From Bacteroidota bacterium (GTDB lineage: Bacteria; Bacteroidota; Bacteroidia; Bacteroidales; VadinHA17): DNA of 64,000 bases. The position numbers and the translations under genes are program-made. The notes below the pieces were generated by a model. It saw only the letters and a list, made by a program, of their open reading frames with translations, ran no database searches and was not told the origin of the DNA. Positions 17,493 to 26,375 of the stretch are shown here, piece after piece. The stretch covers positions 156,351 to 220,350 of the forward strand of contig JAKPOU010000055.1 in assembly GCA_029547705.1 (NCBI GenBank), given 5' to 3'. Positions within the stretch are counted from its first letter, which is position 1. Every line of letters starts with the position of its first letter.

Positions 17493-18614
17493 TTAGAGCG
17501 GTTTGTGGTATATCCTCCATTTCTTGAGTATCTGTCCGCCTATTCTCTCACATTCGCCTATCATGGTTTTATTGGTTTCCAGAACCAGGTGGACATCAAT
17601 GGAATCCATTTTGTGCCGTATGCATGAATCTATTATTTTAACTGCCATCAGCACGTCGATTCCCTGATTCCTGAATTCCTTCTTTATGCCGCCCAGCATC
17701 ATAAGGAGCTTTCTTGACCTTCTTGAGGCTTTCAGAATCCTGATGAAACCGAATGGAAACAATTTTCCTTTTGCTGCCTTTATACCCTCACTGATATCCG
17801 GTATGCCAACGGCGAAGCCCACCATCTTTCCTTCAGATTCCACAACTTTTACAAATTGAGGGTCAAGTATCATGAGATATCTTTTTGCAAGGTCCATCTT
17901 TTCCTGGTCATAAAGCGGAACAAAGCCGTATATCTCTATGAAAGTCTGGTTCAGGAGTTCCAGGACAGGCAGGATATATTTTTTTATCTCCTGCTTCGAT
18001 TTGAATTCGATTACTCTGAACTGATTGTTTCTGCTGATTCTCGTGTAGGCTCTTTCATATATCTCCGGGAGTTTTTCAGGGATCCTGATGAAGTAGTTTA
18101 CCAGGTCAACTTTCTTTTCAAAGCCTTCCCTTTCCAGCATAACAGGCATATAGGGGGAGTTTGTGGCACTGACAATGAAGGAAGGATATTCGAATCCCTC
18201 AATCTGGAAACCCTGGGGATCCTTGTCGGAGAATCCCAGTGGTCCCACGAGCTTTTCCATTCCTTTTTCCCTGGCCCATTTCTCGGCCGTGGAGATCAGT
18301 GCATGAAATACTTCCTGATCTTCAAAGCATTCCATGAAGCTGAAACGGCCATGATTCTCCCCGTGTATCTCGTTGTAACGCCTGTTAATTATTCCCATTA
18401 TCCTGCCCACCGGCTTCTTTCCCCTGAAAGCCAGCCAGAGGGCAGTATCCGAATAATTGAATGCCCTGTTTCTTTTACTGTCAAATAATTCCCACTCATC
18501 CATATAGATGGGTGGCAGCCATTCAGGATCATTTTTGTGGATTTCAGCGGGAAGATAAATGAATTTCCTGAGGTCTCTTTTTGTCAGAACCTCTCTGACA
18601 AGCAGTTCAGCCAT
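17493..18614 (-). CDS. GNAT-fold protein of unknown substrate
   Basis: 373 residues. The first half contains an acetyltransferase-like core (LAFRGKKPVGRIMGIINRRYNE near residue 80, LVGPLGFSDKDPQGFQIEG near 145) and the second half another GNAT-like unit (VESEGKMVGFAVGIPDI near 260, GIKKEFRNQGIDVLMAVKII near 315, where the RNQG turn resembles the acetyl-CoA loop). Proteins of this double-GNAT layout are common in Bacteroidota and many other bacteria without assigned function. It converges with the DUF3078 gene (45-base gap) and does not overlap a neighbour upstream. Confidence 0.7.
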   Translation of the reverse strand: MAELLVREVLTKRDLRKFIYLPAEIHKNDPEWLPPIYMDEWELFDSKRNRAFNYSDTALWLAFRGKKPVGRIMGIINRRYNEIHGENHGRFSFMECFEDQEVFHALISTAEKWAREKGMEKLVGPLGFSDKDPQGFQIEGFEYPSFIVSATNSPYMPVMLEREGFEKKVDLVNYFIRIPEKLPEIYERAYTRISRNNQFRVIEFKSKQEIKKYILPVLELLNQTFIEIYGFVPLYDQEKMDLAKRYLMILDPQFVKVVESEGKMVGFAVGIPDISEGIKAAKGKLFPFGFIRILKASRRSRKLLMMLGGIKKEFRNQGIDVLMAVKIIDSCIRHKMDSIDVHLVLETNKTMIGECERIGGQILKKWRIYHKPL

Positions 18615-18811
18615 GTTAGTTCAGTTTACAATGCAGGTTAAAATAAAACAAATATATGAAAAAAACTGATCTGTGTTTCATTCTTTTATCTTTTTTATGC
18701 TTTTATTCTTCTGAGGTGCCGGAAAAACAGGGGATGTCGTCCGGGCAACAGGAAAAATCAGGGCAAGGGAATAATGATTGCAGGCTGCTGCAGGTGTTTA
18801 CGGAATTATGT

Positions 18812-19684
18812 TCAAAGCAGGATCAGATCGAGTATGACAAAGGCGGCAAAGACAATGCTTGCGATGCCGTTAGTGGTTCCGAAGGCCAGGTTTACCCTGC
18901 TCAGGTCATCTTTCTTCACAATGAGATGCTGATATATTAGCAGGGAGATGAATATCAGGGCACCCGTCCAGAAAAGAAAGCGGCCGTTTCCTGCAGTTCC
19001 TGCCACGATGACGAGGATAATTGTCAGCAGGTGAACAAGCACTGATACCCTTATTGCTTTGCTGATGCCAAGGGCTGAGGGTATTGAGTGCAGCCTGTTA
19101 TACCTGTCAAAGGAATCATCCATCAGCGAATAGATGATGTCAAAGCCGCTCACCCATGTCAGTACGATGAATGAATATACAAGGGGCAGAAATGAAAAGC
19201 GGCCGGTGACGGAAATATATGCCCCGATGGGAGCCAGGCTCAGTCCGAGGCCGAGTATGAAATGACAGAGTGAGGTAAAGCGTTTTGTAAGACTGTAACC
19301 GAGAATAATCAGCAGTGCCAGGGGTGCAAGCATCAGGGTGAGCCTGTTGATAAATCCGGCTGCAGCGATAAACAGTACGGAATTTACTGTCACAAAAATG
19401 GCAGCTGATGCCGGACTGATTTTTCCAGAAGGAATTTCCCGGTCTTTTGTCCTGGGATTCAGTGCATCATACTTCCTGTCGGCAATCCTGTTAAAACCCA
19501 TGGCAGCATTCCGTGCGAGAACCATGCAGAGTATTATCAGCAGAAAAAGCCTGAAACTGAATTTCTCACTGTCTCCGGTCACTGCCAGTGTAAAGCCGAT
19601 CAGGGCAAAAGGCATGGCAAACACAGTATGGCTGAACCTGACAAGAGACAGGTAATTCCTTACCGACCTGAAAAAAACACTCAT
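18812..19684 (-). CDS. UbiA-like polyprenyltransferase, probable menaquinone pathway (MqnP-like)
   Basis: 290 residues with eight or nine predicted membrane segments. The first aspartate-rich motif is NRIADRKYDALNPRT preceded by AAMGFN (residues 66-86), and the second, SGFDIIYSLMDDSFD, is near residue 185; these bind the prenyl diphosphate through Mg. The NRIADRKYDALNPRTKDREIPSG form is the one seen in UbiA-like enzymes of the futalosine menaquinone pathway rather than in MenA. The stop-start arrangement with the upstream macrodomain gene overlaps by 4 bases, so they are co-transcribed with pheT. No other mqn gene is in the window, so the pathway assignment rests on sequence type alone. Confidence 0.83.
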   Translation of the reverse strand: MSVFFRSVRNYLSLVRFSHTVFAMPFALIGFTLAVTGDSEKFSFRLFLLIILCMVLARNAAMGFNRIADRKYDALNPRTKDREIPSGKISPASAAIFVTVNSVLFIAAAGFINRLTLMLAPLALLIILGYSLTKRFTSLCHFILGLGLSLAPIGAYISVTGRFSFLPLVYSFIVLTWVSGFDIIYSLMDDSFDRYNRLHSIPSALGISKAIRVSVLVHLLTIILVIVAGTAGNGRFLFWTGALIFISLLIYQHLIVKKDDLSRVNLAFGTTNGIASIVFAAFVILDLILL

Positions 19685-20202
19685 TGACAGAGAAGCTTCT
19701 GGTATATATCGTAGCTTTCATCATCGAATGCAACGAATATAACTCTCGAGGGGGAGGAATTATTTTTCAGGAATCTCTTTGTTTCATTGACTGCAATCAG
19801 GGCTGCAAGATCTTTCGGAAACCTGTATGCACCTGTGGATATTCCCGGGAAGGCTATCGATTCAATATTATTGGATTTGGCCAGTGCAAGGCTTGACTTG
19901 TAGCATGAAGCCAGCAAATCGGTTTCATTCCGGCTGCCTCCATGCCAGATAGGTCCTACTGTGTGAATAATATTTCTGGCTTTCAGATTGTAACCCTTCG
20001 TGATTTTTGCTTCGCCCGTCCGGCATCCGTCAAGTTTCAGACATTCGGTATAGAGTTCAGGTCCTGCAGCCTTGTGTATGGCCCTGTCAACCCCGCCGCC
20101 CCCCAGAAGTGAGTTGTTTGCAGCATTCACTATTGCATCGACGTCAAGAGTGGTAATATCTCCTTTTATGAGTTCAATTCTCTCCTTACACATCTTTTCC
20201 AT
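19681..20202 (-). CDS. Macrodomain ADP-ribose hydrolase (O-acetyl-ADP-ribose deacetylase type)
   Basis: 173 residues forming one macrodomain. NAANNSLLGGGGVDRAIH (residues 26-43) is the ADP-ribose binding and catalytic segment of MacroD/YmdB enzymes, with the key Asn, Asp and glycine loop present; FPGISTGAYRFP is the second phosphate loop. Such enzymes remove acetyl or ADP-ribosyl groups from O-acetyl-ADP-ribose or mono-ADP-ribosylated targets. The start overlaps the pheT stop by one base (TAATG) and the end overlaps the prenyltransferase start, so translation is coupled. Confidence 0.92.
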   Translation of the reverse strand: MEKMCKERIELIKGDITTLDVDAIVNAANNSLLGGGGVDRAIHKAAGPELYTECLKLDGCRTGEAKITKGYNLKARNIIHTVGPIWHGGSRNETDLLASCYKSSLALAKSNNIESIAFPGISTGAYRFPKDLAALIAVNETKRFLKNNSSPSRVIFVAFDDESYDIYQKLLCQ

Positions 20203-22655
20203 TATCTTATACTTGCTTTAAGTTCTGTTTTAAACACCTCGATCAGATTATTCATGGTTTTATCAATGGTCCTGTCAGTGAGTGTTTTCATTTCATCCCT
20301 CAGAATGAAGCTCACTGCATAGGATTTCTTGTTATGGCCAAGCGATTCGCTCTCGTATACATCAAAGAGGTCCACTTCCCTGAGAATTTGCTTTTCCGTT
20401 TTAAAAGCTATCTCCTTTATCCGGCTGAAAGGGATTTCCTTGTCGAGGAGAAGCGCAAGATCCCTTCTTACCCAGGGGTATCTGGGAAGCTCCCTGAACA
20501 GGATCCTGTGTCTGCTGATCAGCCGGATGAGCTGATCCCACTCTATATGAGCGTAAAACACATCCTGGCCGATATCGAATTTTTCCAGGTACTCCCCGGA
20601 AATTTTTCCTGCTTCGGCAATGAGTTTATTGCCGGACAGGTAAGTTACTGATTCGGAGAAATATTTTCTGTCGCTTTCGGAATTGCCGATGTTTCCGGGA
20701 TCCAGACCGAGTCTTGTGAAAACCATTTCAACCGCTGCCTTGATATTATAGAAATCGGTTGGGGAGGTCTTGTAATTCCATCTCTGCTTTCCCCTGTTTC
20801 CTGAAATAAAAATATCAAGACATTTTTTTTCAGAGTAATCATCCACAACAGGGAAAGCTCCGCCGGATTTTTTGTGGAAATAGCAGTTCCCGAATTCGTA
20901 TAGCTTAAGATCGGTGTTCTGGCGGTTTATGTTCCGTGCCACCGAGCTGAGCCCCCCGTACAGAAGGGACTGTCTCAGTGCATTGAGATCTGAACTGAGG
21001 GGATTTGCCAGTACCACCAGCCGGTCGCGGTCGAAATCACCGCTTTCGTAAAAGGATGCCGGATTGAGGGAATTGCACATTATTTCTGCATATCCGTTGG
21101 CTGTCAGCATATCGGAGATGATATTCTGAAGCTTTTCCCTGTCGGGTTTGGGAGGGAAATAAAGTGTTGAGTTGACATGGTCGTCAATCTCAATATTATT
21201 ATATCCGTATATTCTCAGTATCTCTTCCACCACGTCGGCTTCACGGTGGACATCAACCCGGTACAGGGGTATCTCAAGGGTCAGCCTGTCGCCGTCCTCT
21301 TTCAGTATCCTGATATCCAGCAGATCCAGTATTTTTTTAATGATCTGTGAATCGATCTGTTTCCCGATCAGCCTGGCAATGTTTCTGTAGCTTACATCAA
21401 CAGTCCTGCGTTTAATCTTTTCCGGATAAACATCCACCACATCCGATGATATTTTTCCCCCTGCAATATCCTTAATAAGCATTATTGCTCTTTTGAGGGC
21501 CCAGCCGGACCTTTCAGGGTCGGCACCCCTTTCGAAACGGAATGATGCATCGGTATTGAGGCTATGTCTTTTTGCTGTTTTCCTTATGGTTACCGGATTG
21601 AAATATGCACTTTCCAAAAAGACATTCCTCGTATTTGCGGTAACACCCGATTTTATTCCCCCGAATACACCTGCAATGCACATTCCCTCATTGACATTGG
21701 TGATCATGAGGTCTCTGGAAGAGAGTTTTCTCTCCACACCGTCGAGTGTGATGAATGGTGAATTGTCGGGAAGATTGCGTATGATCACTTTTCTTCCGTC
21801 AATCTTGTCGGCATCGAATGCATGCAGAGGCTGGCCAATTTCATGATGGACAAAATTGGTGATGTCAACCACATTGTTTATCGGACTCTGTCCTATAGCC
21901 CGGAGCCTGTTTTTGAGCCATGCCGGTGATTCGCCCACTTTCACCCCGCTTATGGTGATACCGGTGTATCTGGGGCATGCTTCCCTGTTCTCAATTATCA
22001 CTTCATAGGGATTGTCGTTGTTATCAGGCCTGAAGTTTTCCACTGACGGAAGAACCGCTCTTTCCGAGAAATCTTCATTTATGTTCAGATAGGCTGCGAT
22101 ATCCCTGGCCACTCCGAAATGGGAGCCGCTGTCGATCCGGTTTGGTGTCAGGCCTATTTCAAATACTGTATCCCTGACTACTTCGAAATATTCTGAAAGG
22201 GCCGTGCCCGGCACGGCATTCTCATCCAGTACCATGACACCCTCATGCGATGTTCCGAGGCCCAGTTCATCCTCGGCGCAGATGTTGCCTTCGGAAAGTT
22301 CGCCCCTTATCCTTGTTTTCTTGATTACAATACTCTCATCACCCTTAAAAACCCGGGTACCTGTGGTGGCTACCGGAACTTTCTGTCCGGGTGCAACATT
22401 CGGCGCACCGCATACTATCTGCAGGGGCCCTCCTGTGCCGGTATCAACGGTTGTAACCGTAAGCTTGTCGGCTCCGGGATGTTTTTTGCATGTCAGCACC
22501 TCCCCGACAACAATGCCTTCCAGCCCGCCTTTTACAGATTCCCATTCTTCGACAGCTTCCACTTCAAGGCCGATGGCTGTGAGAATGGCAGACAGCTTCC
22601 CCGGATCTATGTCAATGTCGAGATAATCCCTGAGCCAGTTGTATGAGATCTTCAT
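20202..22655 (-). CDS. pheT: Phenylalanine--tRNA ligase beta subunit
   Basis: 817 residues, normal length. Domains in order: B1 start MKISYNWLRDYLDID, a tRNA-binding OB domain (about 40-150, VVGEVLTCKKHPGADKL), B3/B4 editing domain, B5, the pseudo-catalytic core and a C-terminal FDX-ACB anticodon-arm domain (ELPRYPWVRRDLALLLD). Partners PheS, not in this window. A TAnnTTTG -7 element read on the minus strand at 22687-22680 would start transcription about 18 bases before the ATG. First gene of the pheT-macrodomain-prenyltransferase unit. Confidence 0.97.
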   Translation of the reverse strand: MKISYNWLRDYLDIDIDPGKLSAILTAIGLEVEAVEEWESVKGGLEGIVVGEVLTCKKHPGADKLTVTTVDTGTGGPLQIVCGAPNVAPGQKVPVATTGTRVFKGDESIVIKKTRIRGELSEGNICAEDELGLGTSHEGVMVLDENAVPGTALSEYFEVVRDTVFEIGLTPNRIDSGSHFGVARDIAAYLNINEDFSERAVLPSVENFRPDNNDNPYEVIIENREACPRYTGITISGVKVGESPAWLKNRLRAIGQSPINNVVDITNFVHHEIGQPLHAFDADKIDGRKVIIRNLPDNSPFITLDGVERKLSSRDLMITNVNEGMCIAGVFGGIKSGVTANTRNVFLESAYFNPVTIRKTAKRHSLNTDASFRFERGADPERSGWALKRAIMLIKDIAGGKISSDVVDVYPEKIKRRTVDVSYRNIARLIGKQIDSQIIKKILDLLDIRILKEDGDRLTLEIPLYRVDVHREADVVEEILRIYGYNNIEIDDHVNSTLYFPPKPDREKLQNIISDMLTANGYAEIMCNSLNPASFYESGDFDRDRLVVLANPLSSDLNALRQSLLYGGLSSVARNINRQNTDLKLYEFGNCYFHKKSGGAFPVVDDYSEKKCLDIFISGNRGKQRWNYKTSPTDFYNIKAAVEMVFTRLGLDPGNIGNSESDRKYFSESVTYLSGNKLIAEAGKISGEYLEKFDIGQDVFYAHIEWDQLIRLISRHRILFRELPRYPWVRRDLALLLDKEIPFSRIKEIAFKTEKQILREVDLFDVYESESLGHNKKSYAVSFILRDEMKTLTDRTIDKTMNNLIEVFKTELKASIR

Positions 22656-22843
22656 TTTGTAATTTTATTAACAGAAGTGCAAAAGTAAGAATTTTGCAAA
22701 ATGTTTTGATCATTGCCGGCTATTTCAGCCGGTAATTTATGTGAGAATCTCGGTGCGGCCAATTGAATTAAATAATGTGAGATCCTCGGTTCCGGCATTA
22801 AGCAAAGCGGGGAATATACTGCCGGATTCTGTAATTCTGATGA

Positions 22844-23878
22844 TTATCTAGGTGTTGATAATTTAAATCCGCTCTTATTCAGTACGGGATCAAAATTTGG
22901 ATTATAGCTTTGCTGGTCTGTATATATTATTTCCCCGAGATTATTCACCCATCTGTATTTCCAGTGGTTTGTATCTGTTTCAGTTTCCCCTGTGTGAGGG
23001 TTGCTGAATTCATTCTGGCCTGTCAGGTTGAGGTACATATCTTTGTTGATCTCCGAATTGGTCCGGTTGTGGCTTTCACTGATCGCCCTGTCCAGCGCCT
23101 GGATCTCCTGCTGGGTAAGGATCATCTGTCCGGCCCGTTGACGCTGACCATTTGCCTCATTCACAACCCATGAAGTATTCCATTTACCTGAATTCTGGAT
23201 TACGCTCAGTACCGGCTCCCATTTGTCCAGTTCACCGAAGGGCGCTCTGATCAGCATGGTGCTCCTGTTTTTCCACATACCCGCTCCGCTGTACCCGTAA
23301 TCCTCTATCACTGTAATCATTCTTTCCTGGTATTTTTTACCCCGTTCGGAATAACTGTATTCAAGCATTCCTGCCTGGTACGATAAATTCGTAAATGCAA
23401 GTACAGAAGGATCCGTAAGTCTATGAAACAATTCCGCAAGTTCCTGAAGCGGCTTTTCTGAAATAATATTTACATCCACAGCTTCAGGATGTGCATAGGG
23501 TATCGCAACCTCGTAAATGAATCCTGACGGAGTTCTTTTTCTTCTTACAAGGCAATTATTGAAGACAGATCCTTCCGGATATCCGAAGGCTCGGGACTGA
23601 TCCACGCACATCATTTCCGGAAGCCAGCGTATCATTACACTTCCCGTCTGATCATCCTTTACAGCCATATCAAATTTACAGTCAATCATATTGGCTGCAC
23701 CGGCAATCTGGTCAGACATTATTCTGATTGCGCCGCCATCTATTGTCCATCCTGAAGGAATCAGGAGGCTGAGGGCTTTCTCCCTGGGCTCATCAACACG
23801 CTTGAAATATATACCTTGTGTTTGTCCGGAAACCCCTGGGTAAAATACACTTAATACAAACCAGAGCAAATAACGCAT
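22844..23878 (-). CDS. Secreted protein of unknown function
   Basis: 344 residues with an N-terminal signal peptide (cleavage likely after GVSGQ). The middle is beta-rich without a recognisable catalytic motif. The C-terminal 60 residues contain LNLTGQNEFSNPHTGETE and KYRWVNNLGEIIYTD, a tail I recognise from other bacterial secreted hypothetical proteins but cannot name. It stands alone between pheT and surE with non-coding flanks of 188 and 238 bases. I do not assign a function. Confidence 0.75.
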   Translation of the reverse strand: MRYLLWFVLSVFYPGVSGQTQGIYFKRVDEPREKALSLLIPSGWTIDGGAIRIMSDQIAGAANMIDCKFDMAVKDDQTGSVMIRWLPEMMCVDQSRAFGYPEGSVFNNCLVRRKRTPSGFIYEVAIPYAHPEAVDVNIISEKPLQELAELFHRLTDPSVLAFTNLSYQAGMLEYSYSERGKKYQERMITVIEDYGYSGAGMWKNRSTMLIRAPFGELDKWEPVLSVIQNSGKWNTSWVVNEANGQRQRAGQMILTQQEIQALDRAISESHNRTNSEINKDMYLNLTGQNEFSNPHTGETETDTNHWKYRWVNNLGEIIYTDQQSYNPNFDPVLNKSGFKLSTPR

Positions 23879-24066
23879 TACTTTCTTTTTTTTATAATAT
23901 AAATTTATGAATTCGAAACAGAATAATCAATAATTATGGAAGTATTATCAGTATCCTTTCTGTAACAGCCTCTTGCCTTGCCGCAAGTCTGACACACATG
24001 ACTGTTTCCGGTTCACAATTCAGTAAAGCTGTAAAAGTGTACAACTATTTAAGTTTCCTTTATTCT

Positions 24067-24099
24067 ATTGCAGGGAAGGCCGGTATTTCCTTATCTTTG
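24067..24099 (+). promoter_or_regulatory. Promoter of the surE-lpxB unit
   Basis: ATTG at 24067-24070 (one mismatch to TTTG), 21 bases, then TATCTTTG at 24092-24099, a full match to TAnnTTTG. Transcription would start near 24106, about 11 bases before the surE ATG at 24117. Confidence 0.5.
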
Positions 24100-24116
24100 C
24101 AGGCAAAGTCTGCTAT

Positions 24117-24908
24117 ATGATAATAGAAAAAGAAGACAAGCTGATTCTTGTTACAAATGATGACGGTCTGTATGCAGCCGGCCTGAGAACCCTTCTGGAG
24201 GTTATGGAAGAGTTCGGCAAGGTTGTTCTTATATCAACCCTCGAAAGCCAGTCGGGGATGTCACAGGCACTAACCGTTAAGACACCGCTGCGGACAAAAC
24301 TGCTTGAAGAGAACGAAAGGCACAGAATATATGCCTGCAACGGCACTCCGACCGACAGTATTAAGCTGGCAATCAATCAGCTTCTTGAAAGGAAACCCGA
24401 TTTTGTCGTGTCGGGCATCAATCATGGTGCAAATGCATCGGTGAGTGTTTTATATTCCGGTACCATGGCTGCAGCACTTGAAGGCTGCCTGTATGGGATT
24501 ACATCGGTGGGCTTTTCCCTTAACAGCTTCTCACGTGAGATAGATTTCTCCGTGTGCAGGGATTTCATCCGCATTATTATGAATGATTTGTCAGCCGGGC
24601 CGCTTCCTGAAGGAATTTGCCTCAACGTGAACATTCCGGCTGTAAAAAGGGAAGAAATCCGGGGGATGCTTGTTTGCCGGCAGTCAAGGGGCAACTGGAA
24701 GGAGGAGTTTGACAAGCGCAAGGATCCCATGGGAAGAACATATTACTGGCTGACCGGCCTGTACAACAACCATGAACCGGATGCTGAGGATACTGACGAA
24801 TGGGCCCTCAGGAACAACTATGTTTCGGTTGTTCCGGTATCAATTGACATGACGGCCCACGGATATATTGATACTCTAAGGAACAGGCTGAATGGATCTT
24901 CCCGCTAA
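24117..24908 (+). CDS. surE: 5'/3'-nucleotidase SurE
   Basis: 263 residues beginning with the metal-binding motif ILVTNDDGLYAAGL (residues 9-22), with SGINHGANASVSVLYSGTMAAALEG (two pieces of the SurE core) near 100. SurE dephosphorylates nucleoside monophosphates and short polyphosphates. It is followed directly by a small hydrophobic reading frame and lpxB, the usual Bacteroidota order. Confidence 0.95.
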   Translation: MIIEKEDKLILVTNDDGLYAAGLRTLLEVMEEFGKVVLISTLESQSGMSQALTVKTPLRTKLLEENERHRIYACNGTPTDSIKLAINQLLERKPDFVVSGINHGANASVSVLYSGTMAAALEGCLYGITSVGFSLNSFSREIDFSVCRDFIRIIMNDLSAGPLPEGICLNVNIPAVKREEIRGMLVCRQSRGNWKEEFDKRKDPMGRTYYWLTGLYNNHEPDAEDTDEWALRNNYVSVVPVSIDMTAHGYIDTLRNRLNGSSR

Positions 24909-24910
24909 GT

Positions 24911-25078
24911 TTGACAGACAGCGGTATTGCAACGCAGATGATTACTCTTTGCGTGGTGCCGAATGTACTGGTTTTTTTGATTTTCAATCATTATGACATG
25001 CTGAAGGCAGCAAGGGGAGTCCTTGGCCTGACAATTGCATGGGCATTCCTGATCTTTGCGGTTAAATTCCTTGTATGA
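24911..25078 (+). pseudogene. Short hydrophobic reading frame between surE and lpxB, possible truncated membrane protein
   Basis: In a frame different from surE, an open stretch after an in-frame TGA at 24869 encodes a hydrophobic peptide ending at TGA 25076-25078. Starts available are TTG at 24911, two bases past the surE stop, or ATG at 24938, giving 55 or 46 residues with two membrane segments (TLCVVPNVLVFLIF and VLGLTIAWAFLIFAVKFLV). From memory, Bacteroidota often carry a larger membrane protein of roughly 130 residues here whose C-terminus has this pattern (N-leucine-rich helix, ARGV turn, helix ending KFL). If so, the 5' part has been lost and this is a remnant or shortened gene. It may still be translated by coupling to surE. 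Confidence 0.45.
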
Positions 25079-25109
25079 AACTTTCACAAGCCAATACCGG
25101 AGGGAAGCA

Positions 25110-25202
25110 ATGAAGCCGGTCCTGCATATTCTGCCGCAGGAAGGATACAGGCTGCCCGGTTTACAGCGTTGTCATAATAATTTTCCGAATGAACTAAACT
25201 GA
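25110..25202 (+). CDS. Possible 30-codon leader ORF coupled to lpxB
   Basis: ATG at 25110 is preceded by GGAGGGAAGC, one of the few good Shine-Dalgarno-like sequences in the window, at proper spacing. The frame encodes 30 residues (starts MKPVLHILPQ) and its TGA shares one base with the lpxB ATG (TGATG). The peptide has no recognisable domain. It may be a translational-coupling leader for lpxB, or chance. Confidence 0.3.
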   Translation: MKPVLHILPQEGYRLPGLQRCHNNFPNELN

Positions 25203-26371
25203 TGAAATATTTTATTGTAGCAGGCGAGGCTTCAGGAGATCTTCACGGTTCAAATCTGGTTAAAGAGCTGTTCAGGCAGGACAGGAATGCCGAAATAGCA
25301 TGCTGGGGTGGCGATCTGATGCAGTCGGCCGGGGCAAGGGTGCTGATGCATTACAGGAATACGGCATTCATGGGCTTCATGGTAATACTTAAAAACCTGG
25401 GAAGAGTGCTCCGGAACATATCTCTGTGCAGGAAGCATGTCATTGATTATAACCCCGATGTGCTCATACTCATCGATTATCCGGGTTTCAACCTGAGGAT
25501 AGCAAAATTTGCAAAAAGAGCGGGAATAAGGGTTTTCTATTATATTTCTCCCAAATTCTGGGCCTGGGGGGAGAAAAGAGTGGAAAAGGTGAGAAAGAGG
25601 GTTGACAGGATGTTTATTATTTTCCCGTTCGAAACAGAGTTTTATGCGAAATACGGGATCCCTGTAAAATACAGGGGAAACCCTCTCGTGGATGAGATAG
25701 AAAGCCGCATTGCCTCATTATCAGGAAAGGAGGAAATATCTGAAATGCTTCAGCTTTCTGAAAAACCGGTAATAGGAATACTTCCCGGCAGCCGCAGACA
25801 GGAAATCAGATCCATTCTTCCGCAGATAATGAAGGTCACTGATGATTTTCCCGGCTATCAGTTTGTGATAGCAGGGGTAAGGAACGTGCCGGCCGGCCTG
25901 TACCGGAGCATTACGGGAAATTCACGGGTGAGGGTAGTAACTGACAGAACCTATGAACTGCTCAGTGTGTGTGAGGCTGCAATAGTGAAGTCGGGCACCT
26001 CAACTCTTGAAGCGGCACTTTTCAACATTCCCCAGGTGGTCTGCTACAGGGGGGACTTTTTCTCGATGCTGATTGCCCTTATGCTCATCAGGGTGAAGTT
26101 CGTGTCACTTGTCAACCTGATAGCCGGCAGGGAAGTGGTAAAGGAACTGCTCGGCTATTCGCTGAACAGAAAAAACCTGGCCAGGGAGCTTTCCGGAATT
26201 GTAAAGGGGGGAGGCCGGAGGGAAAACATGCTGTTGCAGTATGGCATTATAAGAGACAAGCTTGGTCCGGCAGGAGCATCTGCAAGAATTGCCGCTGCAA
26301 TGCTTGAGGAACTGAAAGGACAATGGCAGGAGACTGATAAAGGTATTGACAAGGGATTTACCGGGAGCTGA
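25202..26371 (+). CDS. lpxB: Lipid-A-disaccharide synthase
   Basis: 389 residues starting MKYFIVAGEASGDLHGSNL, the conserved LpxB N-terminus. Further blocks are YISPKFWAWGEKRV (near residue 117), PGSRRQEI (near 197) and VKSGTSTLEAAL (near 264), typical of this GT-B enzyme, which joins UDP-2,3-diacylglucosamine and lipid X in lipid A synthesis at the inner membrane. Its presence indicates a lipid A-bearing outer membrane. Confidence 0.96.
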   Translation: MKYFIVAGEASGDLHGSNLVKELFRQDRNAEIACWGGDLMQSAGARVLMHYRNTAFMGFMVILKNLGRVLRNISLCRKHVIDYNPDVLILIDYPGFNLRIAKFAKRAGIRVFYYISPKFWAWGEKRVEKVRKRVDRMFIIFPFETEFYAKYGIPVKYRGNPLVDEIESRIASLSGKEEISEMLQLSEKPVIGILPGSRRQEIRSILPQIMKVTDDFPGYQFVIAGVRNVPAGLYRSITGNSRVRVVTDRTYELLSVCEAAIVKSGTSTLEAALFNIPQVVCYRGDFFSMLIALMLIRVKFVSLVNLIAGREVVKELLGYSLNRKNLARELSGIVKGGGRRENMLLQYGIIRDKLGPAGASARIAAAMLEELKGQWQETDKGIDKGFTGS

Positions 26372-26375
26372 TAAT

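Noticed and set aside
18656..18940. Plus-strand 94-codon frame with a hydrophobic start
   Set aside because: About 40 codons overlap the 3' end of the prenyltransferase and the rest is not conserved-looking; the 18615-18811 gap is more likely non-coding.
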